A program made the position numbers and the translations under genes. Below, in pieces: positions 18,003 to 27,334 of a DNA stretch of 64,000 nucleotides (its first letter is position 1; the number at the start of each line of letters is the position of its first letter). The notes under the pieces were generated by a model. That model worked only from the letters and a program-made list of their open reading frames with translations, was not told the origin of the DNA and made no database searches. Location of the stretch: NCBI RefSeq assembly GCF_007860125.1, contig NZ_SJPW01000004.1:342372-406371 (forward strand), written 5' to 3'. Origin of the DNA: Rubripirellula tenax. Lineage in GTDB: Bacteria > Planctomycetota > Planctomycetia > Pirellulales > Pirellulaceae.

Positions 18003-18734
18003 ATGAACGTCGAACTTCTTCTACAGCACTTTCATACTCGGTCCCAACATTCGCCCGAACAGGCTTCGGATCCCGATTCCTTGATCGGGTTCTTCCAGAA
18101 CTTTAGGCCTGGTGGGGAGGCGCTTCAGGATCTATTCAGCAGCCTTGATCTTGGCGGCACCGAGATCGCGGAGGATCTAAACGCTCGGATATCCGAGCTT
18201 TTCGAAGTCGCAGGCGACGATCGACGACCGCAGGGAGGACGTGACGCGTACTTTGTGGTGCGCAAACCGGTGCCGCTTGACCCATCGTTGGCCAGCGATT
18301 GGGCGAACCAGTGGTTGAGCCATGTTCGCGATCTGGCCATTTCGGTGGGCGATTTCGAGCTGGTCGAATCGCTTGATCCGACGCCCACGATTCGCGTGCT
18401 GGAGGGCATGCCACCGAAGCACCCGAAGGCCGAGGACGAAAAAGCCTCGCTTTTGAAATTGATCGAGCAGAATCTGCCGATGCTCGTTCAACGAATCGAC
18501 GCCGGGCCTGTGCCAGCGGTTCTGCGTCCGGCGTACTACTTTATCGCGTGTGACGCGGCGCTTCGCGACTACTTGATGTGGCCGCTTTATGCGACAGCCG
18601 CTGGAATCCAAGATCCATTCCTCCCCTATTTCCGTTTGTGGCGGCACGGCGTGAAGTACCGAATCTTTGAAGACAACAAGATGGATCTTTACCTTCCCCG
18701 TCCAACGGCGGTGATCGGCGTGCCGGCAAGCTGA
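18003..18734 (+). CDS. unknown protein, 243 aa
   Basis: Soluble, without signal peptide or membrane helix. I do not recognise a family. It is acidic, with a Gln/His-rich start and a C-terminal half rich in aromatic residues (LRPAYYFIACDAALRDYLMW, PFLPYFRLWRHGVKYRIF). Codon use and spacing (60 bases after the TolC gene, 116 before the CorC-like gene, with a small hairpin between) support a real gene. It may be a stand-alone cytoplasmic protein conserved in Pirellulaceae; that is a guess from composition only. Confidence 0.65.
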   Translation: MNVELLLQHFHTRSQHSPEQASDPDSLIGFFQNFRPGGEALQDLFSSLDLGGTEIAEDLNARISELFEVAGDDRRPQGGRDAYFVVRKPVPLDPSLASDWANQWLSHVRDLAISVGDFELVESLDPTPTIRVLEGMPPKHPKAEDEKASLLKLIEQNLPMLVQRIDAGPVPAVLRPAYYFIACDAALRDYLMWPLYATAAGIQDPFLPYFRLWRHGVKYRIFEDNKMDLYLPRPTAVIGVPAS

Positions 18735-18793
18735 TCAATTCGGAACGCTGGGTGATTCGGGTTGGAAAAGATTGGTTATGCTTTGCATCAGAG

Positions 18794-18816
18794 AACCACC
18801 GGTGGGTGGTTTCTTG
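18794..18816 (+). terminator. possible terminator after the 243-aa gene
   Basis: AACCACC pairs with GGTGGTT around a GGTG loop, then TCTTG. The stem is only seven base pairs and the U-tract is interrupted, so termination would be partial. Confidence 0.4.
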
Positions 18817-18850
18817 ATCTGAAGTCATCTTCTTTCCTCCTGGAACAAAC

Positions 18851-20260
18851 ATGTACGGCATGACCGGCACGCTTTTTCATCTTTTTGCCGCAGCCGAAGT
18901 CGAAGTTGAAATCGCAACGGATTCCGCCATGGGCGGGGCAACCGGGACGCTCATCTACATGGCAGCCGCCTTCTTTTTGATCGTCTTAAACGGCTTTTTC
19001 GTTGCTGCGGAGTTTTCGTTGGTCAAGGTTCGGATCTCCCGAATCGAACAACTCGAACGCGACGGGAAGCTGTTTGCTCGGACGGCGAAATGGTTGGCCA
19101 AGCGATTGGACGAGTCGCTGTCGGCGTGCCAATTGGGGATCACGATGGCGTCGCTTGCCCTGGGTTGGGTCGGCGAACCAGCGTTCGTACGCATTGTTGC
19201 CCCAGTGTTGGCATGGTTCGGAATGACCGATCCGCGACTTTCGCACATCCTCGGTTTTACGATCGCGTTTTCACTGATCACCGGGTTGCACTTGGTGGTG
19301 GGTGAACAGTTTCCAAAGATTTTTGCCATCCGGCGACCCGAGCAAATGTTGCTCTGGTGCGCGATACCGCTGAAGTTTTTCTATGTCATCTTGTTCCCAT
19401 TTTTAACGGTGTTGAATGTCGTGACGGCATTCTTGTTGCGACTGGTGGGAATCAAAGGTGCCGCCGAACACGACGGACCGAACACCGAAGAGGAAATTCG
19501 TGCGCTGCTTCGCGAGGCGCATGTCCACGGCAATCTGAGCCGTAACGAACACTCTTTGATCAACAACGTGTTCGAGTTTGACGACATGATCGTGCGTCGC
19601 GTGATGGTGCCCCGCGGGGACGTTGAGTTTTTTGACATCAACGAACCTGTTTCGAAATTTCGTGACCTCGTTCGCCAAACGATGCACACTCGCTATCCGG
19701 TTTGCGATCGTTCGTTGGACAAAGTGATCGGCATCATCCACATCAAAGACCTGTTGGTGATTCCGCCTGACGACGACGGTTTCGACCTGCGGTCCATCAT
19801 TCGGCCGCCAAAGAAGGTTCACGAGACGATGCCGATCAGTCGCGTGCTAAGACACTTTCAAGCCACGCATCAATTGATGGCGTTCGTGATTGACGAGTAC
19901 GGAACGATCACCGGGATGGTGACGCTAGAGAATGTCTTGGAGAAGATCGTTGGCGAGGTTGACGACGAATTCGATAGCGCAGATCCGAACGTCGTGCCGG
20001 TCGGCCAAGGAGAATTCATCATCAACGGGATAACCGGGCTTGATGAAGTTCGTCGTCGTTTGTCGATCCCGCTGGACGAGTCGGAGGAAGCCGACACGAT
20101 CAGTGGTTTGCTGATGGACGTAAAGCAAAAGATCTTAGTCGCAGGTGACAAGCTGGAAGTCGTGGGCGCCAACGTGGAAGTGCTGGAGATCAGAAACGAT
20201 AGTGCAACGAAACTGAGATTCAAATTGGTTGAGGCGGTTCCTGACGGAAATCAGTCGTGA
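18851..20260 (+). CDS. CNNM/CorC (TlyC, hemolysin C-like) transporter with CBS pair
   Basis: Integral membrane protein, 469 aa. A DUF21/CNNM membrane domain (~35-215: FLIVLNGFFVAAEFSLVKV, SACQLGITMASLALGWVGEP, GLHLVVGEQFPK) is followed by two CBS motifs (MVPRGDVEFFDINE, TRYPVCD, VIGIIHIKDLL; LMAFVIDEYGTITGMVTLE) and a C-terminal CorC/HlyC domain (FIINGITGLDEVRRRL, DTISGLLMD). Members handle Mg2+/Co2+ efflux or Na+/Mg2+ exchange; older annotation as hemolysin is misleading. Its stop overlaps the GTG of the SLC12-like gene (GTGA), so the two transporters are made together, pointing to a shared role in cation balance. Confidence 0.93.
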   Translation: MYGMTGTLFHLFAAAEVEVEIATDSAMGGATGTLIYMAAAFFLIVLNGFFVAAEFSLVKVRISRIEQLERDGKLFARTAKWLAKRLDESLSACQLGITMASLALGWVGEPAFVRIVAPVLAWFGMTDPRLSHILGFTIAFSLITGLHLVVGEQFPKIFAIRRPEQMLLWCAIPLKFFYVILFPFLTVLNVVTAFLLRLVGIKGAAEHDGPNTEEEIRALLREAHVHGNLSRNEHSLINNVFEFDDMIVRRVMVPRGDVEFFDINEPVSKFRDLVRQTMHTRYPVCDRSLDKVIGIIHIKDLLVIPPDDDGFDLRSIIRPPKKVHETMPISRVLRHFQATHQLMAFVIDEYGTITGMVTLENVLEKIVGEVDDEFDSADPNVVPVGQGEFIINGITGLDEVRRRLSIPLDESEEADTISGLLMDVKQKILVAGDKLEVVGANVEVLEIRNDSATKLRFKLVEAVPDGNQS

Positions 20261-22494
20261 CGGATCGAGCTGCGACAAGTGCTCCGGCAAAATTTGGAAT
20301 GTTCGGCGGAGTATTTACTCCGTGCACGTTGACGATCTTGGGCGTGATCATGTTTCTGCGGTTCGGCCAAGTGGTCGGACAGGCAGGCGTTCTGCACGCG
20401 GTGCTGATCGTCCTGGCGGCGAAATCGATCACCACGCTGACCACGCTATCCCTTTCGGCGATCGCGACCAATACGCGGGTCAAAGGGGGTGGAGCGTACT
20501 ATTTGATCAGCCGCTCGCTTGGCGTGGAATTCGGCGGCGCAATCGGCATCTTGTTCTTCACCGCCCAAGCGATCTCGGTAGCGATGTACATCATCGGATT
20601 TACCGAAGCCTTCGCCGTTACGTTTCCCAATTGGTCGGCGCATTTCGTGGCGATCGCCAGTTTGGTCAACTTGATCACGTTCCTGTGCGTTTACGTGGGT
20701 GCGGGTTGGACGATCAAGGTCCAATACTTCATCTTGGCCGTTTTGGTCATGGCACTGGCGTCGTTCTATGCCGGAGCGATTGCGGATTTCAGTCCCGCGT
20801 ATCTGCAGACGAATTTGACGTCTAACTTTCTGCCGGGCGAGAACTGGTTCACCATGTTCGCTCTATTTTTCCCCGCGGTAACGGGAATCATGGCCGGTGC
20901 GAATATGTCGGGCGACCTCGCCAACCCGTCGCGGGCGATCCCACGAGGCACGTTGTTGGCGATCGCCGTGACCGCGGTGGTGTATCTGTCGCAAGCGCTC
21001 TTGTTGGGTTGTGCCCGTCCGTCGGAAGAGCTGATCAGCAACAATATGGTGATCCGCGACATCGCGATCTGGCCGATGGCGATCACCGCCGGTGTTTTTG
21101 CGGCAACGTTGTCGTCAGCACTGGGCAGCATGATGGGCGCGCCGCGAATATTGCAGGCATTCGCTCGCGACGAGATTTTCCGATCCTTGTCGTTCTTCGG
21201 TGTTGGCAGCGGCTTCACGAACGAGCCTCGCAGGGCAACGGTTCTGACATTTGCGATCGCTCAGATCTGCATCTTATTGGGCGATCTGAATGCGATTGCG
21301 CCCATCATCACGATGTTCTTCATGATCACCTACGGCTTGTTGAACTTGGCGACGTTCTACGAAGCGATCACTAAGAACCCGAGTTATCGGCCGACGTTCA
21401 AGTACAGCCATTGGTCGACGTCGTTGGCCGGTTCGCTGGGGTGTTTGGGGGTCATGTTTTTGGTGAATTGGAAGTGGGCGTTGGGGTCGATCCTTTTCAT
21501 TGGCGGACTGCACTGGTTCATTCGTTCGCGTGAGATCGAATCGCGTTGGGGCGATTTGCAGAGCGGCGTTATTTTTGAACGGGCCCGGAAGGCGCTGTTG
21601 CGTTTGGAAGTCGAAGCCTATCACCCCAAGAACTGGCGTCCCATTATCATGGCGCTCAGCGGTACCGGATGGACGCGAAGCCACATTCCCATCTACGGGC
21701 ATTGGTTGACGTCGGGGCACGGAATGCTGACACTCGCGCATGTCGTTTCTGGTGACATCGAAGATCATGCGGAGCGGCGTGATCGCTATGAAAAGGTGCT
21801 TCGCAACTTCATTGCAAAGGAGCAACTGGAAGCGTTTCCCGCTGTGACGTGCAACGCCTTATTGTCCGACGGCATCGAATCGTTGATCCAGTGCTCTGGT
21901 ATCGGTGGACTGCGACCCAACACCGTTCTTTTGGGTTGGCCGCGAGACGAATCGAAGTCAGAAGCTTTTGGGGCGAATATTCGATTGATCGCGAGGATGA
22001 ATCGAAGCATTTTGGCGATGCGATTTCTGTCCTATCGAAGCGAAGATCCGGACGCGGATGACGGCAGCGATGTCGACGAACACTGGAAGATCCCCACCGG
22101 TACGATCGATGTTTGGTGGCGTGGAATGGAAAACGGAGCGCTGATGATGCTGCTGGCACATCTACTGAATCGCAATTCGGGTTGGCGAGAGAATCCGATT
22201 CGTGTGATGCGTGTGGTCGAGAACGAAGAGGGCAAGGGAGAGGTGTTGAAGCACTTAGTCGAACTCGGTGCATCGTCCCGAATCACGATCATTCCCGAGG
22301 TTGTTGTTTCCAGCCGGCCACCGTCGGAAGTGATCGCCGAAGCGTCCGCGTCGGCGGCGATTGTGCTACTGGGCTTTCAAACCCCCGAGGAAGGCAAGGA
22401 AATGGAGCTCTACCGCCGAATGGAAGACCTGGCCGGTGACTTGCCGCGAATCCTGTTTGTCGACAGCGCCGGCGGCATGGCGCTGGAATCGTAA
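20257..22494 (+). CDS. SLC12-like cation-chloride cotransporter / APC-family permease
   Basis: 745-aa membrane protein starting with GTG inside the upstream stop (GTGA). The N-terminal ~440 residues form about a dozen helices of the amino acid-polyamine-organocation fold with signatures of the Na-K-Cl cotransporter branch: FGGVFTPCTLTILGVIMFLR, VKGGGAYYLISRSLGVEFGG, PAVTGIMAGANMSGDLANPS, LGSMMGAPRILQAFARD and MFFMITYGLLNLATF. The last ~290 residues are a soluble domain like the C-terminal domain of SLC12 proteins (VEAYHPKNWRPIIMALSG, NSGWRENPIRVMRVVENEEG, PPSEVIAEASASAAIVLLGF). Likely moves inorganic ions with Cl-, or amino acids; ion choice cannot be read. Coupled with the CorC-like gene. 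Confidence 0.88.
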   Translation: MTDRAATSAPAKFGMFGGVFTPCTLTILGVIMFLRFGQVVGQAGVLHAVLIVLAAKSITTLTTLSLSAIATNTRVKGGGAYYLISRSLGVEFGGAIGILFFTAQAISVAMYIIGFTEAFAVTFPNWSAHFVAIASLVNLITFLCVYVGAGWTIKVQYFILAVLVMALASFYAGAIADFSPAYLQTNLTSNFLPGENWFTMFALFFPAVTGIMAGANMSGDLANPSRAIPRGTLLAIAVTAVVYLSQALLLGCARPSEELISNNMVIRDIAIWPMAITAGVFAATLSSALGSMMGAPRILQAFARDEIFRSLSFFGVGSGFTNEPRRATVLTFAIAQICILLGDLNAIAPIITMFFMITYGLLNLATFYEAITKNPSYRPTFKYSHWSTSLAGSLGCLGVMFLVNWKWALGSILFIGGLHWFIRSREIESRWGDLQSGVIFERARKALLRLEVEAYHPKNWRPIIMALSGTGWTRSHIPIYGHWLTSGHGMLTLAHVVSGDIEDHAERRDRYEKVLRNFIAKEQLEAFPAVTCNALLSDGIESLIQCSGIGGLRPNTVLLGWPRDESKSEAFGANIRLIARMNRSILAMRFLSYRSEDPDADDGSDVDEHWKIPTGTIDVWWRGMENGALMMLLAHLLNRNSGWRENPIRVMRVVENEEGKGEVLKHLVELGASSRITIIPEVVVSSRPPSEVIAEASASAAIVLLGFQTPEEGKEMELYRRMEDLAGDLPRILFVDSAGGMALES

Positions 22495-22626
22495 GAAATC
22501 AGTCCTAGGGAAGCGGATCCCGCGAATGATCACGCTTTGCGGCATAATTGACGCACTCACGCCTAGCGATGACACTGAACGCCCGGCCTGCTTCCCCCAC
22601 CCGTCCTTGCCCAAACGGAGATTCTG

Positions 22627-24069
22627 ATGAATTCCAAGATCGCTTGCTTTCCCGTCTCGGCAATTCGCTCGTTCGCGATTCTGAGCGTGATGTTGATTGC
22701 CACGGTTACGCGAGCCGATCAGCCGAACATTGTATTTATCTTTGCCGACGACCAGTGTTTCGAAACGATTGGGGGATTGAATAACGCCGCCGTCGAGACG
22801 CCCAATTTGGACAAGCTTGTGCGTCGGGGCACGACGTTCACACACGCTTACAACATGGGTTCCTGGAGCGGCGCGGTTTGCGTGGCAAGCCGCACGATGC
22901 TGAACTCGGGGCGGTTCGTATGGAATGCTAACGCGATCTACGACAAGTCGGAAAAAGAACGATCCGAGGGCCGTTGGTGGAGCGAGTACATGAAGGCCGC
23001 CGGTTATCGCACCTACATGACCGGCAAGTGGCACTGTAAAGCCAACGCGAACAAGGCGTTCGATGTCGCGCGAGACATTCGCGCGGGCATGCCAGGCGAT
23101 ACTGAAGCGGGTTACCAACGACCGGCCGCAGACGGTAGCGATCCTTGGTCGCCGTCGGATCCTAAGTTCGGTGGTTACTGGAAAGGCGGAACCCATTGGA
23201 GCGAAGTGGTCGCCAATCACTCGCAAGATTACTTTTCGCAAGCCGCATCACGCGACGAGCCGTTCTTTATGTATTTGGCTTTCAATGCGCCCCACGATCC
23301 ACGTCAATCGCCACAAGAATACGTTGATAAGTATCCGGTCGATTCGATCCAAACGCCAGAGAACTTCTTGCCTGTCTATCCCTATGCGGAACAGATCGGA
23401 TGCGGTCCGAAATTGCGGGACGAGCGACTGGCTCCGTTTCCACGAACACCCCATCAAGTGAATGTTCATCGCCAAGAGTATTACGCCATCATCACTCACA
23501 TGGATGTCATGATCGGGCGAATCCTCGACGCGATTGAGAAAAGCGGCAAAGCCGACAACACATGGATTTTCTTTACCGCCGACCACGGGTTGGCCGTCGG
23601 CCAGCACGGCTTGATTGGAAAGCAGAACCTGTATGACCACAGCGTGAGGGTTCCGATGGTCGTCGTCGGTCCCGGCGTCGACGCAGGAAAACAGATTGAA
23701 ACGCCCGTTTACTTGCAAGACATCATGCCAACGACGCTTGAGTTGGCAAATGTAGCGAAACCCGAACACGTTGAATTCCACAGCCTGCTGCCGATGCTCG
23801 ACGGCGAACCGAGCCCGTATCAACGGATGTACGGTGCTTATCTGAACAAGCAGCGTAGTATTCGCACCGAAACGCATAAGTTGATCGCGTACCCGGAAGC
23901 CGGTGTTTTGCGGCTTTATGACATCGCGGCCGATCCCCGCGAGATGAAGGATTTGGCGGACAACCCGAAATCAAAGCCATTGCTGCAAGAAATGTTTGCT
24001 CAGTTGCAAGATTTGCAGCGCGAGATGAATGATGATTTGGATTTGACTGCGTTGAAGCCAGCAAACTAG
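22627..24069 (+). CDS. sulfatase, exported
   Basis: Formylglycine sulfatase (480 aa) with signal peptide (SVMLIATVTRA-DQ) and a GGAG ribosome site six bases before ATG. NIVFIFADDQ gives the metal Asp pair (41/42); the activation site is C85-V-A-S-R, the C-x-A-x-R variant of the signature. YMTGKWH, FFMYLAFNAPHDPRQSP, IFFTADHGLAVGQHGLIGKQNLYDHSVRVPM are conserved S1 sulfatase blocks; the closing segment (RTETHKLIAYPEAG, LYDIAADPREMKDLADNP) is standard. It belongs to a different S1 branch from the sulfatase at 9.2-10.6 kb. Probably acts on sulfated algal glycan together with GH117-type enzymes. Stand-alone, 132 bases after the cotransporter. Confidence 0.92.
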   Translation: MNSKIACFPVSAIRSFAILSVMLIATVTRADQPNIVFIFADDQCFETIGGLNNAAVETPNLDKLVRRGTTFTHAYNMGSWSGAVCVASRTMLNSGRFVWNANAIYDKSEKERSEGRWWSEYMKAAGYRTYMTGKWHCKANANKAFDVARDIRAGMPGDTEAGYQRPAADGSDPWSPSDPKFGGYWKGGTHWSEVVANHSQDYFSQAASRDEPFFMYLAFNAPHDPRQSPQEYVDKYPVDSIQTPENFLPVYPYAEQIGCGPKLRDERLAPFPRTPHQVNVHRQEYYAIITHMDVMIGRILDAIEKSGKADNTWIFFTADHGLAVGQHGLIGKQNLYDHSVRVPMVVVGPGVDAGKQIETPVYLQDIMPTTLELANVAKPEHVEFHSLLPMLDGEPSPYQRMYGAYLNKQRSIRTETHKLIAYPEAGVLRLYDIAADPREMKDLADNPKSKPLLQEMFAQLQDLQREMNDDLDLTALKPAN

Positions 24070-24243
24070 TGTTCCTGCAAGGCTTAAAAGTAATCGCAGG
24101 TCGGAAGCCTACGCTACGGTTTGACCACCCCGATCACCCAGTTGCGGCGAAGTACAAGTCGTTCGCGGTTCGTTGCCGTTTGCCCCGCGATCGGCTACAC
24201 CGATCGAACGATTCCCTCCCACCTCTATCCAACCTAGCTTCCG

Positions 24244-25401
24244 ATGCAGCCTTTTGACATTCAGAATCGCACGCGTTTTATTTTCGGCGAGGGTGCGATT
24301 TCACGATTGGGAGATTTATCGGCTCAGTACCGACCGGCCTGTGTGATGGTGGTCAGCGATCGAGGCATCATGGAGGCCGGTCACGATGCGGCGGCAATTG
24401 CCTCGTTGAAAGCGGCGGGATTGAGAGTCGAGTCGTTTCATGACTTTGCAGAGAATCCGACGTCGGCCATGGTCGACGCGGGGGTGCGACGGGCCGCCCA
24501 CGTCAAGCCGGATCTGTTGGTCGGCTTGGGCGGCGGCAGCAGCATGGATTGTTGCAAGGGGATCAACTTCGTCTACTCGTGTGGCGGTACGATTCATGAC
24601 TACCACGGGGTTGGCAAGGCGACGTGCGATCTGCTGCCAATGATCGCCATTCCGACGACGTCGGGGACGGGCAGCGAAGCCCAATCGTTTGCGTTGATCA
24701 GTGACGCCGAAACGCATGCCAAGATGCCTTGTGGCGATCGGCGCGCCGCGTTCCAAATCGCCATTTTAGATCCCGTGTTAACGTTGACTCAGCCACCGAA
24801 GGTAACGGCGCTAACCGGCATCGACGCGCTTTCGCACGCGATCGAAACTTATGTGACGAAGCGGCGCAACCCGATGTCGATCGCTTACAGTCGTCGCGCT
24901 TTTGGAATGTTGGCGAGCGGGTTTCCACGAGTCCTTGCCGATCCGACGGACTTGGATGCACGAGGGCAAATGCAGTTGGGGGCGTGCCTGGCCGGAATGG
25001 CCATCGAGACGTCGATGCTGGGTGCGGCGCACGCAATGGCCAACCCGCTAACGGCACGGCATTCGATCACCCATGGCCAGGCGGTGGGGATGATGTTGCC
25101 GTCGGTCATTCGTATGAACGGTTCCTTGCACCCCGATTGGTACGGCGAATTGATGCGCGAGATCGAACCGGCGACTGGCGACGACAAAGCGGTAGAACGC
25201 TTGGCGACGTGCGTGACCGGATGGCTGCGCCAAGCGGGTTTGGCGACGACTTTGGAAGAGTTGTCCATCGCCGACACGGAAATTGCAGCGCTGGCTGACG
25301 ATTCGCTGAAACAATGGACGGGGACCTTCAATCCGGTTCCGCTAAACATCGAGCGATCTTGCGATTTGTATCGATCCGTTGCTCGCAAACCGGCTGTCTA
25401 A
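24244..25401 (+). CDS. iron-containing (group III) alcohol dehydrogenase
   Basis: Cytoplasmic NAD(P)-dependent dehydrogenase of the Fe-ADH family, 385 aa, the usual length. Start FIFGEGAISRLGDL, Rossmann-like nucleotide site GLGGGSSMD (94-102), IAIPTTSGTGSEA (135-147), and the metal ligands Asp194 and His198 (GIDALSHAIE), His263 (AAHAMANPL) and His277 (THGQAVG). Spacing of the four ligands equals that of FucO-type enzymes. Substrate may be an alcohol, lactaldehyde or another C3-C4 aldehyde; not decidable here. No operon partner: it sits between a sulfatase and the WXG cassette, and the 85-base gap downstream is too long for coupling but could be co-transcribed. Confidence 0.93.
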   Translation: MQPFDIQNRTRFIFGEGAISRLGDLSAQYRPACVMVVSDRGIMEAGHDAAAIASLKAAGLRVESFHDFAENPTSAMVDAGVRRAAHVKPDLLVGLGGGSSMDCCKGINFVYSCGGTIHDYHGVGKATCDLLPMIAIPTTSGTGSEAQSFALISDAETHAKMPCGDRRAAFQIAILDPVLTLTQPPKVTALTGIDALSHAIETYVTKRRNPMSIAYSRRAFGMLASGFPRVLADPTDLDARGQMQLGACLAGMAIETSMLGAAHAMANPLTARHSITHGQAVGMMLPSVIRMNGSLHPDWYGELMREIEPATGDDKAVERLATCVTGWLRQAGLATTLEELSIADTEIAALADDSLKQWTGTFNPVPLNIERSCDLYRSVARKPAV

Positions 25402-25486
25402 GTTGTCAAAATCGGTGTTTGCGGTGGGCCTGGGAATGGTTCACAATGGGGGCGGCCGTTCCATTTGCATCCTAGAGTATTACGAC

Positions 25487-26545
25487 ATGTCAGCGTCATC
25501 GACCAACGATTCAGGCATTCAGGTGACCGGTTCACCCAAGGTGTCGCATGGCGGACGTGAGGGAATATGGGTTGCGGTTCATCCGGAGGAATTGGAGCGT
25601 GTGCCGATTGAGAATTCGGAAAGTGCAGCCACCGAAACAGAGCCCCAGAACGATCCCCAGCTAGAAGTCGCTCCGGCGGCGAATGAAACGTCCAGCGTCG
25701 ATCCCGAACCTCCGGCGGTCATTCCGACGCCGATTCCCCCGTTGGTGCAAAAGCCTGCCGAACCGCAAGAGGCGCCTACGCTTGCCGCTGCAACGGTCGG
25801 TGTCACCGCCGGTGCCATCAAGACAGCCACAACGGAAAAACCCAAGCTCGAACTGAAGCGTCGGCAACAGCTTGAACATCACCTCAAGTCGAATCCGGCC
25901 GATCTGGACGCGTTCCTTGAACTGTCGCGGATCTACCGTGCCGAGAATCGGCCGATGGAGGCGCGGCGGGTGCTGCAGCAGGCGATTCAGATTTTTCCAG
26001 ACGAACCTGATTTACAGTGGGAACTCGAAGAGGCCACCCTATCGCGATCGATTCAGCAACTTCGCGAGGTGGCGGAACTGGCCGGACGCCTCAACACCGC
26101 TGAAACGGATCGTGAACTGAATCGGTGCCAGCAGGACTGGGCGCGGCGCCGAATCGAAGTTTGCGAAGCAAGATTGGTGCGTGATCCGTCGTTGACGCAC
26201 TTGCGAGTGACGCTTGCGGAAGCCAAGTACGATGCCGAAATGTATGAAGAAGCGATCGATGACCTAGACATAGTTTTGGGCAACGACGAATTCTCGCCAT
26301 CCGCCTACCTGCTTCGCGGTCGGTGCATGTTGGCGATGGGTAAGGACCTTGATGCGATGGTATCGCTTCGGGCGTGTGCGATGCGTCGTGCGGTGGTGGC
26401 GCCGTTGAGGACGCGGGTCGTTGCGTTAAGATTGTTGTGTGAGACGGCGGATCGATTGGGCATTGCGTTAACGCTGGCGACGTATCGATCTCATCTCCAG
26501 CAGGCTGAACAAGAATTGGCCAAGCAAGCGACCCTGGGTTCGTGA
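25487..26545 (+). CDS. TPR protein heading the WXG100-like cassette
   Basis: 352 aa from the ATG within TACGACATG; an upstream in-frame TTG extension overlapping the dehydrogenase gene has no plausible protein character. Residues 1-120 are Pro/Glu/Ala-rich and probably disordered (PAVIPTPIPPLVQKPAEP) with one short hydrophobic patch (LAAATVGVTAGAI). From ~125 come TPR-like helices (PADLDAFLELSRIYRAENRP, EARRVLQQAIQIFPDEPDLQ, YEEAIDDLDIVLG, PSAYLLRGRCMLAMGKDLDA). No signal peptide. First of four closely packed plus-strand genes (gap to the next 25 bases), so probably a scaffold or chaperone for the small helical proteins encoded after it (inference). Confidence 0.72.
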   Translation: MSASSTNDSGIQVTGSPKVSHGGREGIWVAVHPEELERVPIENSESAATETEPQNDPQLEVAPAANETSSVDPEPPAVIPTPIPPLVQKPAEPQEAPTLAAATVGVTAGAIKTATTEKPKLELKRRQQLEHHLKSNPADLDAFLELSRIYRAENRPMEARRVLQQAIQIFPDEPDLQWELEEATLSRSIQQLREVAELAGRLNTAETDRELNRCQQDWARRRIEVCEARLVRDPSLTHLRVTLAEAKYDAEMYEEAIDDLDIVLGNDEFSPSAYLLRGRCMLAMGKDLDAMVSLRACAMRRAVVAPLRTRVVALRLLCETADRLGIALTLATYRSHLQQAEQELAKQATLGS

Positions 26546-26570
26546 TCATCGCGAACTTGCCAACCAAAGG

Positions 26571-26849
26571 ATGAAATCGATGAGTCAAGCCGTTGTTGAT
26601 CCAGACCAGTTGCGTCAATTTGCTTCGCAGTTGCACCGTTTTTCGGAAGAGATGAAGCAGCGATCAACGGGACTGGCGTCCCAGATGAATCAACTCGAAC
26701 AAACGTGGCGAGACGAGCAGCAACGCAAGTTTTCGGATGAATTTACGAGCCAAATGCGGCAGATGGCCCGTTTGATCCAGACCACGGAAGAACACGTTCC
26801 GTATTTGATGCGGAAGGCCGAGCAAATCGACGCTTACTTGGGGCGATAG
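26571..26849 (+). CDS. WXG100-like small helical protein
   Basis: 92 aa, all predicted helix-turn-helix: helix one ~10-42, a central W46-R-D turn, helix two ~50-88. The turn motif W-R-D-E-Q-x3-F differs from canonical W-x-G but keeps size, central Trp and the following F (WRDEQQRKFSDEF), as in the divergent WXG100 proteins of planctomycetes. WXG100 proteins are substrates of type VII (ESX/Yuk-like) secretion; the usual C-terminal YxxxD/E is not obvious (VPYLMRKAE could serve). An internal start at MSQAVV (fourth codon) is possible. No EccC/EssC ATPase is nearby. Function in this organism unknown. Confidence 0.62.
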   Translation: MKSMSQAVVDPDQLRQFASQLHRFSEEMKQRSTGLASQMNQLEQTWRDEQQRKFSDEFTSQMRQMARLIQTTEEHVPYLMRKAEQIDAYLGR

Positions 26850-26852
26850 CCG

Positions 26853-27329
26853 ATGTCGGCCAGCAATGTACGCAGCATCGAATCGCTCGAACGCTTTCAT
26901 GCCGGTTTGACTCGATTGTCGGGCGATTGGGACAAAGCGTTGCAAGAGGTTCGAATGATGGTCCACCGCGCGGAAGACTATTTTTCGCACGACCGCCCGA
27001 AACATTGGCGTCACCAAGTCACGCTTGCCCAACGGCAGCTTTCCGAGGCGAAAGACAGCCTGGCACAAAAGCGAGCAACCGTGCGACCCGGCGATCGACC
27101 GGCGGCGTCCGAGCAAGTCAAACGAGTCGCCTTGTGCGAAAGACGGGTGCGGCACTGTGAAGAGAAGGTTCGCCAAGCCAAAGCGCTGTCGATCGAGATG
27201 TCCCAGGCTTGCAATGAAGTCCTTGGCCCCCTTGCCGACCTGGCCCAGCAGTGCGAGGTTTTATTGCCCACGGCGGCGATCGAACTGCGAAGGTTGATCG
27301 AGCAATTGAAGGCATACGCGGACCCATAA
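26853..27329 (+). CDS. coiled-coil protein of the WXG100-like cassette
   Basis: 158 aa, nearly all helical and charged, three bases after the WXG100-like stop. It begins like a WXG-type helix (SIESLERFHAGLTRLSGDWD, with a Trp at ~29) and continues as coiled coil (LAQRQLSEAKDSLAQKRATV, ERRVRHCEEKVRQAKALSIE), ending with LLPTAAIELRRLIEQL. No signal peptide or membrane helix. Length and pattern would fit a longer partner of the 92-aa protein, forming a helical heterodimer, as ESAT-6/CFP-10-type pairs do; this is inference from arrangement and helix pattern. Confidence 0.6.
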   Translation: MSASNVRSIESLERFHAGLTRLSGDWDKALQEVRMMVHRAEDYFSHDRPKHWRHQVTLAQRQLSEAKDSLAQKRATVRPGDRPAASEQVKRVALCERRVRHCEEKVRQAKALSIEMSQACNEVLGPLADLAQQCEVLLPTAAIELRRLIEQLKAYADP

Positions 27330-27334
27330 GCACT

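Noticed and set aside
24070-24243. 62-codon frame between sulfatase and dehydrogenase
   Set aside because: Basic, low-quality composition overlapping the true start of the dehydrogenase; no ribosome site.
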